Part shown: one piece after another, positions 1 through 6,591 of the stretch
How positions within the stretch are numbered: position 1 is the first letter of the stretch
How the letters are laid out: every line of letters starts with the position of its first letter
Source: Chloroflexota bacterium
GTDB taxonomy: Bacteria; Chloroflexota; Dehalococcoidia; GIF9; UBA5629
DNA length: 14,363 nt
Assembly (NCBI GenBank): GCA_020354105.1
Contig: CP070642.1
Location: 39,027-53,389, forward strand
Direction of reading: 5' to 3'
Made by a program: the position numbers and the translations under genes
The notes under the pieces: generated by a model
What the model was told of the DNA's origin: nothing
The model's database searches: none
What the model saw: the letters and a program-made list of their open reading frames with translations, nothing else

Positions 1-425
<425 letters not shown>

Positions 426-471
426 TAGGGAGTTTTATCTCCTAGGTCGGTCGATAGATTAAGTTCTATCG
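426..471 (+). terminator. hairpins just after 16S, possible processing site or terminator
   Basis: Two small inverted repeats follow the 16S 3' end. The first (about 425-445) pairs CTAGG(G)AG with CTCCTAG around a TTTTAT loop. The second (452-471) is a perfect 7-bp stem CGATAGA/TCTATCG with a 6-base loop, followed by an AT-rich, loosely T-rich tail (474-492). Together they could end the 16S transcript or guide 3' processing. The U-tract is imperfect, so the terminator reading is tentative. The rest of the gap to mobA holds one more hairpin (503-528, TCCAGT[T]GT with ACACTGGA, T-rich loop) and a weak promoter candidate. Confidence 0.4.
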
Positions 472-541
472 CGCATTTTAGTAATTTATTTTCCTTCCAC
501 TATCCAGTTGTTAATTTTTTACACTGGACTCTCCTAAGTAG

Positions 542-582
542 TTGACTATAGTGATAAAATATTAATAGGAATATAATTGGAG
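542..582 (+). promoter_or_regulatory. weak promoter candidate and SD before mobA
   Basis: A good -35-like TTGACT lies at 542-547 and a perfect TATAAT at 572-577, but they are 24 bp apart, too far to be partners. TAATAG (563-568) sits 15 bp from the TTGACT and is a poorer -10. An SD-like GGAG follows at 579-582. Some promoter is expected here if the 16S unit ends at the preceding hairpins, but its exact elements are unclear. Confidence 0.3.
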
Positions 583-589
583 ATATAAC

Positions 590-1252
590 GTTAGTCGAGA
601 ACGAGTCTCAAGTGTATCTGGAATAGTTCTAGCCGGTGGCAAGAGTTCACGACTAGGGCGCATAAAAGCCTTAGAGAGAATAAATGGGCAGAGTCTGATT
701 GGGCGCACTATAGACTGCCTCTCCCCACCTAGCCAGAAAATACTCGTCGTAACTAGCCAAGAGCAGTTCGATATTATTGCTGCATCTCGATTGAAAGGGA
801 AAGTTATAGTTGATTTGTATCCCGGAAAAGGTGCTTTAGGAGGTATCTACACGGGATTGGCAAACACTGATAGTTTCTATAGCTTGGTTGTAGGTTGTGA
901 CATGCCATTGCTTAATCGTGATTTGTTGTGTTATTTGAGTGACCTTGCTCCTGGTTTTGATGCTGTTGTCCCTAGAATAGATGGTATGTATGAGCCACTT
1001 CATGCTGTTTATTCCAAAGGCTGTTTGACACCTATCAGTGAATTAATGAAGCAAGGTAGATTGGGGATATCGAAGTTGTTCAATTTGATTAATACAAGAT
1101 TTGTTGATAAGGAAGAGGTAGCAAGATTCGACCCGCAGTTTTTAAGTTTTTTCAATGTCAATACGTTGGCTGATATGAAAAAAATTAGGGAACTTATAAG
1201 GCAGATAGATAGTGGTCTTATTGTTGGAAGGGAATGCTCTAGCCATGATTAG
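590..1252 (+). CDS. mobA: molybdenum cofactor guanylyltransferase (MobA)
   Basis: MobA transfers GMP from GTP to molybdopterin in the cytoplasm, forming the guanine dinucleotide cofactor. Numbered from 590, the nucleotide-binding loop LAGGKSSRLG is at residues 14-23 with the following lysine at 26, the metal-binding Asp sits in GCDMPLL (about D104), and the C-terminal FFNVNT motif is near 188-193. The length, about 220 residues, is normal. The start is the problem: between the in-frame stop at 566-568 and a TTG at 791 this frame holds no ATG, GTG or TTG, and starting at 791 would delete the GTP loop. I set the start at the GTT of 590 only because it lies 7 bases after GGAG (579-582). A substitution, sequencing error or non-standard start are all possible. 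The 3' end overlaps moeA by 8 bases, which suggests coupled translation. Confidence 0.82.
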   Translation, partial: VSRERVSSVSGIVLAGGKSSRLGRIKALERINGQSLIGRTIDCLSPPSQKILVVTSQEQFDIIAASRLKGKVIVDLYPGKGALGGIYTGLANTDSFYSLVVGCDMPLLNRDLLCYLSDLAPGFDAVVPRIDGMYEPLHAVYSKGCLTPISELMKQGRLGISKLFNLINTRFVDKEEVARFDPQFLSFFNVNTLADMKKIRELIRQIDSGLIVGRECSSHD

Positions 1253-2519
1253 TGTTGAAGAAGCTCTAGGCAAAATTCTAGATTTCATTAAAGTCTTGGA
1301 TAAGGAGGAAAAACCTCTTTTGGACTGTTTGGGGCAGGTTTTGGTTGAGGACGTTTATGCTCCTTTTGATGTGCCTCCTCAAGATAATTCTGCTATGGAT
1401 GGCTATGCTGTGCAGTCTAAAAGTATCGCAGGAGCGAGCTATGAGCACCCTAGTATACTGACTGTTATTGGTGAAGTAGCCGCAGGTTGGGTCTCTGATT
1501 TGAAGTTGGAGTCGGGAACAGCTGTTAGAATTATGACCGGTGCTTTTGTACCATACGGTGCAGACGTGGTGGTTCCTTTTGAGGATACCGATGAAGTTGA
1601 TCGTAAGGAGGCTTCAATATCTAGGACTGAGATAGGTGTTCGTGTTGATTTGCCCAGCGGTTCCAATATTCGTCGGAGGGGAGAGGACATCGCAAAGGGG
1701 AAACTGGTTTTGAATGGAGGGAGATTGCTTTGTCCTGCTGAAATTGGAGTGCTGGCTTCATTGGGGAAGAATATGGTTTCTGTAATTCGCCGTCCAGTAG
1801 TAGGTATACTAGCTACCGGTGACGAAGTCATTGAGATTGGCCAACCTCTCCAGCCAGGGAAAATATATAATAGTAATAGTTATAGCTTAGCTGCCCAGGT
1901 TCTTAGCTATGGGGGTATTCCCAGAATTATGGGGATTGCTCGAGACAATGTGGAACAATTGACTACAGCAATCCACCAAGGTTTTGACTGCGATATACTG
2001 GTAACTTCAGGTGGAGTTTCTTTGGGTGATTATGATGTGGTTAAAAAGGTTCTGGCAGCTGAGGGAGACATATCCTTTTGGACGGTTCGTATGAAACCAG
2101 GTAAACCTTTAGCTTTTGGCACATTCAAAAGAAGCGATGGGAAGAAGATACCTCATTTGGGGTTGCCGGGCAATCCAGTGAGCTCAATGATTACCTTGGA
2201 ACTTTTTGCCCGTCCTGCTATTTTCAAGATGATGGGTAGAAGCAATTTGACTAAACCCAATATCACAGCGGTGCTGGAAGACTCGATTGAAAACAGGGAC
2301 GGACGTCGTATTTTCGCCCGAGTTGCGGTTAGCAGAAAAAATGGGGAATACTTTGCTAGGATTACAGGTCCGCAAGGTTCGGGAATTTTAACGTCTATGA
2401 TGAAAGCCAATGGATTAGCAGTTATTCCAGAAAATACGAAGCTGGTTAAACCTGGGACTGTTGTAGAAGTGATGATTTTTGATTGGGAAGATGTCGATAT
2501 TGATGAAAAAGATAAATAG
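1245..2519 (+). CDS. moeA: molybdopterin molybdenumtransferase (MoeA)
   Basis: MoeA inserts molybdate into (adenylylated) molybdopterin to make active molybdenum cofactor. The 424-residue product is full length. Family signatures appear in order: PPQDNSAMDGYA (about 44-55), IMTGAFVPYGADVVVPFED (about 96-114), TGDE (191-194) opening the MPT-binding domain, TSGGVSLGDYD (about 253-263), MKPGKPLAFG (about 283-292), LPGNPVSS (about 307-314), and the C-terminal beta-barrel domain with ILTSMMKANGLAVIP. I chose ATG 1245 over an in-frame GTG at 1212: it overlaps the mobA stop in the coupled style, has GGAAGGG 11-12 bases upstream, and gives the usual N-terminus ISVEEAL. It lies between mobA and a DUF362 gene. 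Confidence 0.97.
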   Translation: MISVEEALGKILDFIKVLDKEEKPLLDCLGQVLVEDVYAPFDVPPQDNSAMDGYAVQSKSIAGASYEHPSILTVIGEVAAGWVSDLKLESGTAVRIMTGAFVPYGADVVVPFEDTDEVDRKEASISRTEIGVRVDLPSGSNIRRRGEDIAKGKLVLNGGRLLCPAEIGVLASLGKNMVSVIRRPVVGILATGDEVIEIGQPLQPGKIYNSNSYSLAAQVLSYGGIPRIMGIARDNVEQLTTAIHQGFDCDILVTSGGVSLGDYDVVKKVLAAEGDISFWTVRMKPGKPLAFGTFKRSDGKKIPHLGLPGNPVSSMITLELFARPAIFKMMGRSNLTKPNITAVLEDSIENRDGRRIFARVAVSRKNGEYFARITGPQGSGILTSMMKANGLAVIPENTKLVKPGTVVEVMIFDWEDVDIDEKDK

Positions 2520-2540
2520 TTGAGTCAGGGACGGGAAAAG

Positions 2541-3272
2541 ATGATTTTCGGAGCAGCCGAGTTCGTTTTTAAACCACCACCTTTGATCTCTAGGGCTAGG
2601 CGGGTTTTAATAAAACCTAACGCTGGCTATCCAATGCCGTATCCGGTCAGCACTAGTCGAGAGACTATGAACCTGATAATTGAAAGCATCAAACAAGTTA
2701 GTGATGCTGACATTATCATACTCGAGGGAACCCATAACGGAGAGTCTATATACCCGATATATCAAGCCTTGGGTTACGATTTCCCAAGGGTTTTAATGTT
2801 GGATGTTCGGGATTGTATCTGGGTGGAGGTGGAAAATCCATTGCCTCATCCTTTTGTTGCGCCTACATTTTGGGTGCCCAATGTGGTTCTTTCCAGTGAT
2901 TATTTGATTACTGTGGCTCCATTTAAGGTTCTTGGTGGTAGCGGTTATTTCAGTGTGCCGAACCTCTTGAGCTTGCTGCCTGTAAGCAAATATAGGGGTG
3001 ATGCACCTGGTGGTTGGGGAACTCTTTATGAATTGGGGATAGATAAAGTGATAGCTGATCTTTATTTTACCTTGCCGTTTGATTTGGGTGTTGTTGATGC
3101 TCGACAGAAATTTATAGGTATCGAGAACTCATCTCAAGGAAAAGTTGAGGAATACGGGAAGATTTTTGCTGGTGAGCCATATGAGGTCGACCGGGAAGCA
3201 GCACAGATGAGTGGAGTCACGGCCAGCTATCTTGCCATAATTGAAGCCGGTAAGGCTGAACTTGAAGCGTGA
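2541..3272 (+). CDS. DUF362-like protein, downstream of moeA
   Basis: This 243-residue protein resembles the DUF362 family, whose biochemical role is poorly known. The visible signs are the N-terminal VLIKPNAGYP segment (about 22-31), an alternating Rossmann-like pattern running into ADIIILEGTHNG, and a later D-x-x-F-x-L-P-F-D-L-G-V-V-D-A stretch matching the family's 'PDL-x-x-x-DA' core. It has no ferredoxin-type Cys cluster, unlike the longer DUF362 proteins, and no signal peptide or membrane segment. I prefer ATG 2541, with AGGGA at 2527-2531; a TTG at 2520 directly after the moeA stop is the alternative. The 21-base gap places it in the mobA-moeA operon, which suggests a link with molybdenum cofactor or a molybdoenzyme, but this is inference. 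Confidence 0.8.
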   Translation: MIFGAAEFVFKPPPLISRARRVLIKPNAGYPMPYPVSTSRETMNLIIESIKQVSDADIIILEGTHNGESIYPIYQALGYDFPRVLMLDVRDCIWVEVENPLPHPFVAPTFWVPNVVLSSDYLITVAPFKVLGGSGYFSVPNLLSLLPVSKYRGDAPGGWGTLYELGIDKVIADLYFTLPFDLGVVDARQKFIGIENSSQGKVEEYGKIFAGEPYEVDREAAQMSGVTASYLAIIEAGKAELEA

Positions 3273-3302
3273 ACAGACAGTGTCATATAGAAACAGTAAG
3301 TT

Positions 3303-3367
3303 GAGGGGCATCAATTATTACATTGCCTTAAGCTAGTTCAATAGAATGACTGCCCCTCTGTTTTTTG
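3303..3367 (+). terminator. long-loop hairpin with T-run after the moeA operon
   Basis: GAGGGGCA (3303-3310) pairs exactly with TGCCCCTC (3351-3358), extended inward by TCA/TGA across a one-base bulge, and is followed by TGTTTTTTG. Position and T-run suggest an intrinsic terminator for the plus-strand mobA-moeA-DUF362 unit. The 40-base loop is much longer than usual. On the minus strand no T-run follows, so it should not serve acyP. The rest of 3273-3453 shows no convincing gene. Confidence 0.5.
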
Positions 3368-3453
3368 TTATATGTAGTTATATTTGTTTAGATTGCCGGG
3401 AGCGAGTGGTCTTTGGCATAAGAGGTATGAATCGGTTTTGTCTTTGCCCCGGG

Positions 3454-3738
3454 CTAGTATCTTGTTTCAAAGTTGGAAAATTGTCCGGTGAATGCAGACC
3501 AGTCTATATCTATCTGTTCCACCACTGATTCAGGCGGTCCTACTTCGAGCTGGCTGATTAGCTCCTCTAGTTTTTCTTTTGGTCCCTCAGCATGTATCTC
3601 GACTGCGTTCATTTTGGGCAAGTTGCGCACATAGCCCCGCAAGCCTAATGATTTGGCAAGTCGAGAAGTGAAGGCCCGGTAATAGACGCCTTGAACATGA
3701 CCGTGAACTGTAGCTGTGAGATAAGCTAATTCAGGCAT
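3454..3738 (-). CDS. acyP: acylphosphatase
   Basis: A small (94-residue) enzyme that hydrolyses the carboxyl-phosphate bond of acylphosphates in the cytoplasm. The acylphosphatase signature is complete: VHGHVQGVYYRAF (11-23) with catalytic Arg21, then GLRGYVRNLP (32-41) with catalytic Asn39, then VEIHAEG. The usual 'PDG' turn after the Asn is replaced by PKMN. It is the last gene of the minus-strand unit, 75 bases after the radical SAM gene with no terminator between. Translation initiation is odd: GGAGG (3754-3758) is 15 bases from the acyP ATG but only 8 from another ATG (3745-3743) that opens a 4-codon frame overlapping the acyP start. Confidence 0.96.
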   Translation of the reverse strand: MPELAYLTATVHGHVQGVYYRAFTSRLAKSLGLRGYVRNLPKMNAVEIHAEGPKEKLEELISQLEVGPPESVVEQIDIDWSAFTGQFSNFETRY

Positions 3739-3758
3739 CTGGCATTCTTTTAACCTCC
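3731..3758 (-). promoter_or_regulatory. SD and 4-codon overlapping ORF at acyP start
   Basis: On the minus strand GGAGG (3758-3754) is followed 8 bases later by ATG (3745-3743), which reads M-P-D-A-stop. Its TGA (3733-3731) lies just inside acyP, whose own ATG is at 3738-3736. The SD is better placed for the mini-ORF than for acyP, so acyP may be translated by re-initiation. It could also be chance. Confidence 0.35.
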
Positions 3759-3813
3759 GTTTGTGATTTCCTGCAAGTGACTCTCGTTCTTTTAGTCTGA
3801 TTTATTGCCATAG

Positions 3814-4740
3814 TTAAATCGCTCTTACAGTAACTGGATGAACCCTGTCCAGGCGGTTTATCCCAGCACTTATAGCCATTTCAACAGCCTCGAGGAATTC
3901 CTGTTTCGATAGCGGCCTGGCTAGTTGGGGAATCTGGAAAGCCTTGTAACAGGGATGATATTGGGCCATAACATTGACATAGCTGTTTTGAGAAATCTCT
4001 TCAGCTACGAATTTAATTGTCTCTTTCGTGCCGGCAAGTCCATGTGGCAAGACTAAATGTCGTATTAGAAGGCCCTTGATAGCTATCCCATCTTTGTCAG
4101 TTTGGAGGTCCCCTACTTGGCGATGCATTTCCTTTAGGGCGGCTTGGTTTATATAGGGATAGTTGTTTATGCCTGATAGCTCCTCAGCAGTCTTTTCATC
4201 GGAATACTTCATATCTGGCATATAAATATCTACAATGCCATCTAGGATCTTTAAGGTTTTAACAGAGTCATAACCTCCGGAATTATAGACGAGTGGTAAC
4301 CTCAGGCCTTGATTTACTGCTATTTCCAGTGCCTCTAGGATTTGTGGAACAACGTGAGTTGGCGATACGAAGTTTATATTGTGGCAACCTCGGCTTTGGA
4401 GGTCTAGCATCATTTTTGCTAGCTCCTCTTTGTTGACTTCAGTTCCCTCACCAAGCTGACTTATCTTGTGGTTCTGACAAAAAAGGCATTTTAAGTTACA
4501 GTTGGTGAAAAAGATGGTGCCAGAGCCATGCTTGCCAACTAGTGGTGCCTCTTCTCCGAAATGCGGTCCGTAGCTGGAAACTACTGCCGCCCCAGCAGTA
4601 CGACATTTGCCTATCTCGCCAGCCAGGCGGTTAACGCCACAATGGTGGGGGCATACCTGACAATTTTTCAATAAGGCTTTTGCTGCCTCTACTTTTTCAG
4701 CTAACTTGCCATTATGATAGAGCTCCAAATAAGCCGCCAT
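3814..4740 (-). CDS. PflX-like radical SAM protein (COG1313 type)
   Basis: A 308-residue radical S-adenosylmethionine protein of the pyruvate formate-lyase activase-like group, close to the uncharacterised PflX/COG1313 family. The radical SAM cluster motif CNLKCLFCQN (C81, C85, C88; CX3CX2C) would hold the 4Fe-4S that cleaves SAM. An N-terminal Cys motif, C27-X2-C30-X3-C34 followed by C46, precedes it, as is typical of this family. Downstream, YNSGGYDS and DIYMPDMKYSD fit the SAM-binding barrel. The substrate is unknown; no pyruvate formate-lyase or glycyl-radical enzyme is in the window. ATG 4740 has GGAAG (4755-4751) 10 bases upstream, inside the end of the preceding small gene, which stops only 5 bases before. 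The two are surely co-transcribed, with acyP following. Confidence 0.93.
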   Translation of the reverse strand: MAAYLELYHNGKLAEKVEAAKALLKNCQVCPHHCGVNRLAGEIGKCRTAGAAVVSSYGPHFGEEAPLVGKHGSGTIFFTNCNLKCLFCQNHKISQLGEGTEVNKEELAKMMLDLQSRGCHNINFVSPTHVVPQILEALEIAVNQGLRLPLVYNSGGYDSVKTLKILDGIVDIYMPDMKYSDEKTAEELSGINNYPYINQAALKEMHRQVGDLQTDKDGIAIKGLLIRHLVLPHGLAGTKETIKFVAEEISQNSYVNVMAQYHPCYKAFQIPQLARPLSKQEFLEAVEMAISAGINRLDRVHPVTVRAI

Positions 4741-4745
4741 CTAAG

Positions 4746-4889
4746 TCATTCTTCCGTCTGTTCAGGCGTCTTCTTGCCTTTTTTAATCACTTCCACTTCT
4801 ATTTGTGGTGTGATAATGGTGGCGGTTGGTTTTTTGGCTCCCTTCTTAGGCTTTTTGTGCTCTCTCCATCTGAAATCTCTTGTACCCAT
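4746..4889 (-). CDS. small basic (lysine-rich) protein, 47 residues
   Basis: A short gene on the minus strand, reading MGTRDFRWREHKKPKKGAKK at the start, then a Thr/Pro-Ile stretch TATIITPQIEVEVIKKGKK and an acidic end. It has no Cys, signal peptide or membrane segment. Three things support it as real. A good SD GAGGA (4900-4896) stands 6 bases before the ATG. A promoter with a 17-bp spacer lies just upstream (4955-4927). The stop is 5 bases from the next gene, whose SD lies inside this one. The basic patch recalls nucleic-acid or ribosome-binding tails, but I do not recognise a defined function. I have a faint memory of similar short proteins in other Chloroflexota, which a search would test. 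Confidence 0.72.
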   Translation of the reverse strand: MGTRDFRWREHKKPKKGAKKPTATIITPQIEVEVIKKGKKTPEQTEE

Positions 4890-4926
4890 GTCAGTTCCTC
4901 GTGCTGATTTTGTATCTGATAATAGA

Positions 4927-4955
4927 AGTTTAGCAGAGGTCAGTTACCTTGTAAA
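4927..4955 (-). promoter_or_regulatory. promoter for small-protein/radical SAM/acyP unit
   Basis: On the minus strand TTTACA (4955-4950) and TAAACT (4932-4927) are separated by exactly 17 bp. A start near 4920 would give a leader of about 30 bases carrying the GAGGA site of the 47-residue gene. The -10 is identical to the one proposed for the FmdB-type gene at 12331-12336. Confidence 0.55.
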
Positions 4956-4969
4956 GACTTAGCAGGGAT

Positions 4970-4998
4970 TTGCCATTGACCTGCCGTTGGTGTATACT
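4970..4998 (+). promoter_or_regulatory. promoter for the zinc-ribbon/comF/hpf operon
   Basis: TTGCCA (4970-4975) and TATACT (4993-4998) are separated by 17 bp, a near-consensus sigma70-type promoter. Transcription would start near 5005, just before the strong SD GGAGGAGG (5009-5016). It points away from the minus-strand promoter at 4955-4927, with only 14 bp between the two -35 boxes. Confidence 0.6.
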
Positions 4999-5023
4999 AT
5001 GGATTCTTGGAGGAGGTGGAATC

Positions 5024-5239
5024 GTGGAAAACTATTCCTTCCCTAAATGTTTAAAATGTAAGGTCGGTGATTTGGTGCCGCTGTCTGATTTTGGTAGCCA
5101 AGGAGCGGCGATTCATTACAAAGCTTGGGTGTGTACCAATCCTGATTGTGGCTATAATATCAAAATCAGGAATGGCGACGTATATCTGAATGAGCCCATT
5201 TTTAGTGGGACTGGTCCTAGTCCTCGTTCGCGCTTATAG
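5024..5239 (+). CDS. small zinc-ribbon protein, 71 residues
   Basis: A short protein with two Cys pairs, C9-X2-C12 and C37-X4-C42 (CTNPDC), spaced like a zinc ribbon. It is probably cytoplasmic; no membrane segment or other domain is visible, and the function is unknown. The open frame reaches back to a TTG at 4970, but that lies in the -35 box of the promoter. The GTG at 5024, preceded by GGAGGAGG (5009-5016), is the credible start. It is the first gene of the plus-strand operon leading into comF. An 11-bp tandem repeat begins at its stop codon. Confidence 0.78.
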   Translation: MENYSFPKCLKCKVGDLVPLSDFGSQGAAIHYKAWVCTNPDCGYNIKIRNGDVYLNEPIFSGTGPSPRSRL

Positions 5240-5259
5240 CTCATAGGTAGCTCATAGGT
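5238..5259 (+). repeat. 11-bp tandem duplication at the end of the zinc-ribbon gene
   Basis: AGCTCATAGGT occurs twice head to tail (5238-5248 and 5249-5259). The first copy overlaps the TAG stop at 5237-5239 and the second ends before the comF frame. It looks like a small replication-slippage duplication in the intergenic space. Confidence 0.85.
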
Positions 5260-5288
5260 AGTCACGTCATTTCCCCTATGTTTTTGCG

Positions 5289-5999
5289 GTGGTCGCTTTG
5301 TCTTTACTGACTGGGCAACTACATGAGAAAATTGTCGATTTTTTCTTTCCGCGCCGTTGTGTTGGGTGTGGAAGAGCAGGGGATTTTCTGTGCCTTGGCT
5401 GTCGTCAGAAATTACCTCGAATTTTGAAGCCTATTTGTAAAAAGTGTGGTAAGCCTGAGCCAAGCGGTAACTTATGCTCAGCTTGTTGGGGATCAAAGGC
5501 TGAGATTGATGGAATTCGTTCCGTTTTCCGATTTGAAGGAGTAGTACGCCAGGCTATTCATGATCTGAAATATCGTAATTTGAAATCAATATCTGGTTGC
5601 CTGGCTATGTTGATGGCTGATTATCTTCAAGAAAATCCCATGCATGGCGGAGCTTTGGTGCCTGTACCCCTTCACTATCGACGATTACGGGAACGTGGTT
5701 ACAATCAATCAAATCTTCTAGCACAAGAACTGGGCAAATTGATAGTGTTACCTGTCATCGATGATAGTTTGCGTCGTCTCAGAGATAGTTTGCCCCAGGC
5801 TAGAACAACTACAATTAGCGAGCGTAGAAAGAATGTAGAAGAAGCTTTCTCTTGTCAGGGTGAAGAACTGAAGGCGAAGAACGTTATTTTGATTGATGAT
5901 GTATGTACCTCAGGAGCCACTTTGGAAGCCTGTGCTGTGGCTCTTAAAGCTGGTGGGGCTATTTCAGTTTGGGGCTTGACTTTAGCTAGGGAAATTTAA
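5289..5999 (+). CDS. comF: ComF-family phosphoribosyltransferase-like protein
   Basis: A 236-residue ComF/GntX-type protein, a family tied to DNA uptake in naturally competent bacteria but present in many that are not. The N-terminus holds two Cys-pair zinc motifs: C24-X2-C27 with C35-X2-C38, and C50-X2-C53 with C63-X2-C66. The C-terminal half is a type I phosphoribosyltransferase fold with the PRPP-binding loop VILIDDVCTSGAT (199-211), and the family block VPVPLHYRRLRERGYNQS lies at 124-141. The GTG at 5289 is the first start after an in-frame stop at 5259-5261, with little SD; a TTG at 5298 is the alternative. It is followed 16 bases later by hpf. No other competence gene is in the window. 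Confidence 0.93.
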   Translation: MVALSLLTGQLHEKIVDFFFPRRCVGCGRAGDFLCLGCRQKLPRILKPICKKCGKPEPSGNLCSACWGSKAEIDGIRSVFRFEGVVRQAIHDLKYRNLKSISGCLAMLMADYLQENPMHGGALVPVPLHYRRLRERGYNQSNLLAQELGKLIVLPVIDDSLRRLRDSLPQARTTTISERRKNVEEAFSCQGEELKAKNVILIDDVCTSGATLEACAVALKAGGAISVWGLTLAREI

Positions 6000-6015
6000 T
6001 AAGGGAGGTAGAGAT

Positions 6016-6573
6016 ATGGAGTTGCAGATTGCTAGCAAAAACATGGAAATCTCTCCAGCAGTTCGAAATTATATACAAAAAAAGATTGGCAAGTTAGCTC
6101 ATTACTTGCCCAATATCACTGAAGCTAAAGTGGAAATACATGAGGAAAACACAAAGTCACCCAAACACCGCTTTACTGCGCAAGTTACTTTGAATAGTAA
6201 AGGTGTCTTGTTGAGGGGAGAAGAGAGGGGTGAAAGAGTTCGCGTAGCCGTTGATGCTGTAGCTGAGGTATTGGCACGTCAGATTGAAAGATATAAGGGG
6301 AAGTTGCAGAACAAAGGGCGTGGTGTTTCGCTGGCTCGCCAACCTGCAGTTTCTGGGGTGGCAGTTGGCAGTGCGGAAAATAGAGATAGGCCGAAGATAG
6401 TTAGAGTTAAGCGCTTTGTGGTCAAGCCGATGTCAGTAACTGAGGCAGCTGAGCAAATGGAGCTTTTGGGTCATTCCTTCTTCCTTTTTATTAATGATAA
6501 GGATGATTCACTTAGTTTGTTGTACCGACGCGACGATGGCGATTACGGTTTGATTGAGCCGGAGTTAGCCTGA
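6016..6573 (+). CDS. hpf: ribosome hibernation promoting factor, long form
   Basis: Long HPF binds the 30S decoding centre and pairs two ribosomes into inactive 100S dimers in slow growth. The 185-residue product has the N-terminal S30AE/RaiA domain (1 to about 100; MELQIASKNMEISPAVRNYI, then the KVEIHEEN and ERVRVAVDAVAEVLARQIE strands and helix), a linker of about 30 residues, and the C-terminal dimerisation domain (about 129-185; VRVKRFVVKPMSVTEAAEQM, then LYRRDDGDYGLIEP). GGGAGG sits 7 bases before ATG 6016. It lies 16 bases after comF and 18 before the macro-domain gene, so it is part of one operon. Confidence 0.97.
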   Translation: MELQIASKNMEISPAVRNYIQKKIGKLAHYLPNITEAKVEIHEENTKSPKHRFTAQVTLNSKGVLLRGEERGERVRVAVDAVAEVLARQIERYKGKLQNKGRGVSLARQPAVSGVAVGSAENRDRPKIVRVKRFVVKPMSVTEAAEQMELLGHSFFLFINDKDDSLSLLYRRDDGDYGLIEPELA

Positions 6574-6591
6574 TCTTATGTGGAGGCAATC

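Noticed and set aside
3425..3462. GC-rich palindrome GCCCCGGGC after acyP as a terminator
   Set aside because: No loop of usable size and no T-run follows it on the minus strand.
3346..3528. 60-codon plus-strand frame with several cysteines
   Set aside because: It starts inside the terminator-like hairpin, has no SD, and its 3' half is antisense to acyP.
4680..4962. Two plus-strand frames of 75 and 82 codons
   Set aside because: Both are antisense to the radical SAM start and to the better supported 47-residue minus-strand gene; their content is low-complexity Phe/Leu/Ser.
4970..5023. N-terminal extension of the zinc-ribbon protein, with an apparent extra Cys pair
   Set aside because: This stretch contains the promoter and the SD; the GTG at 5024 is the credible start.
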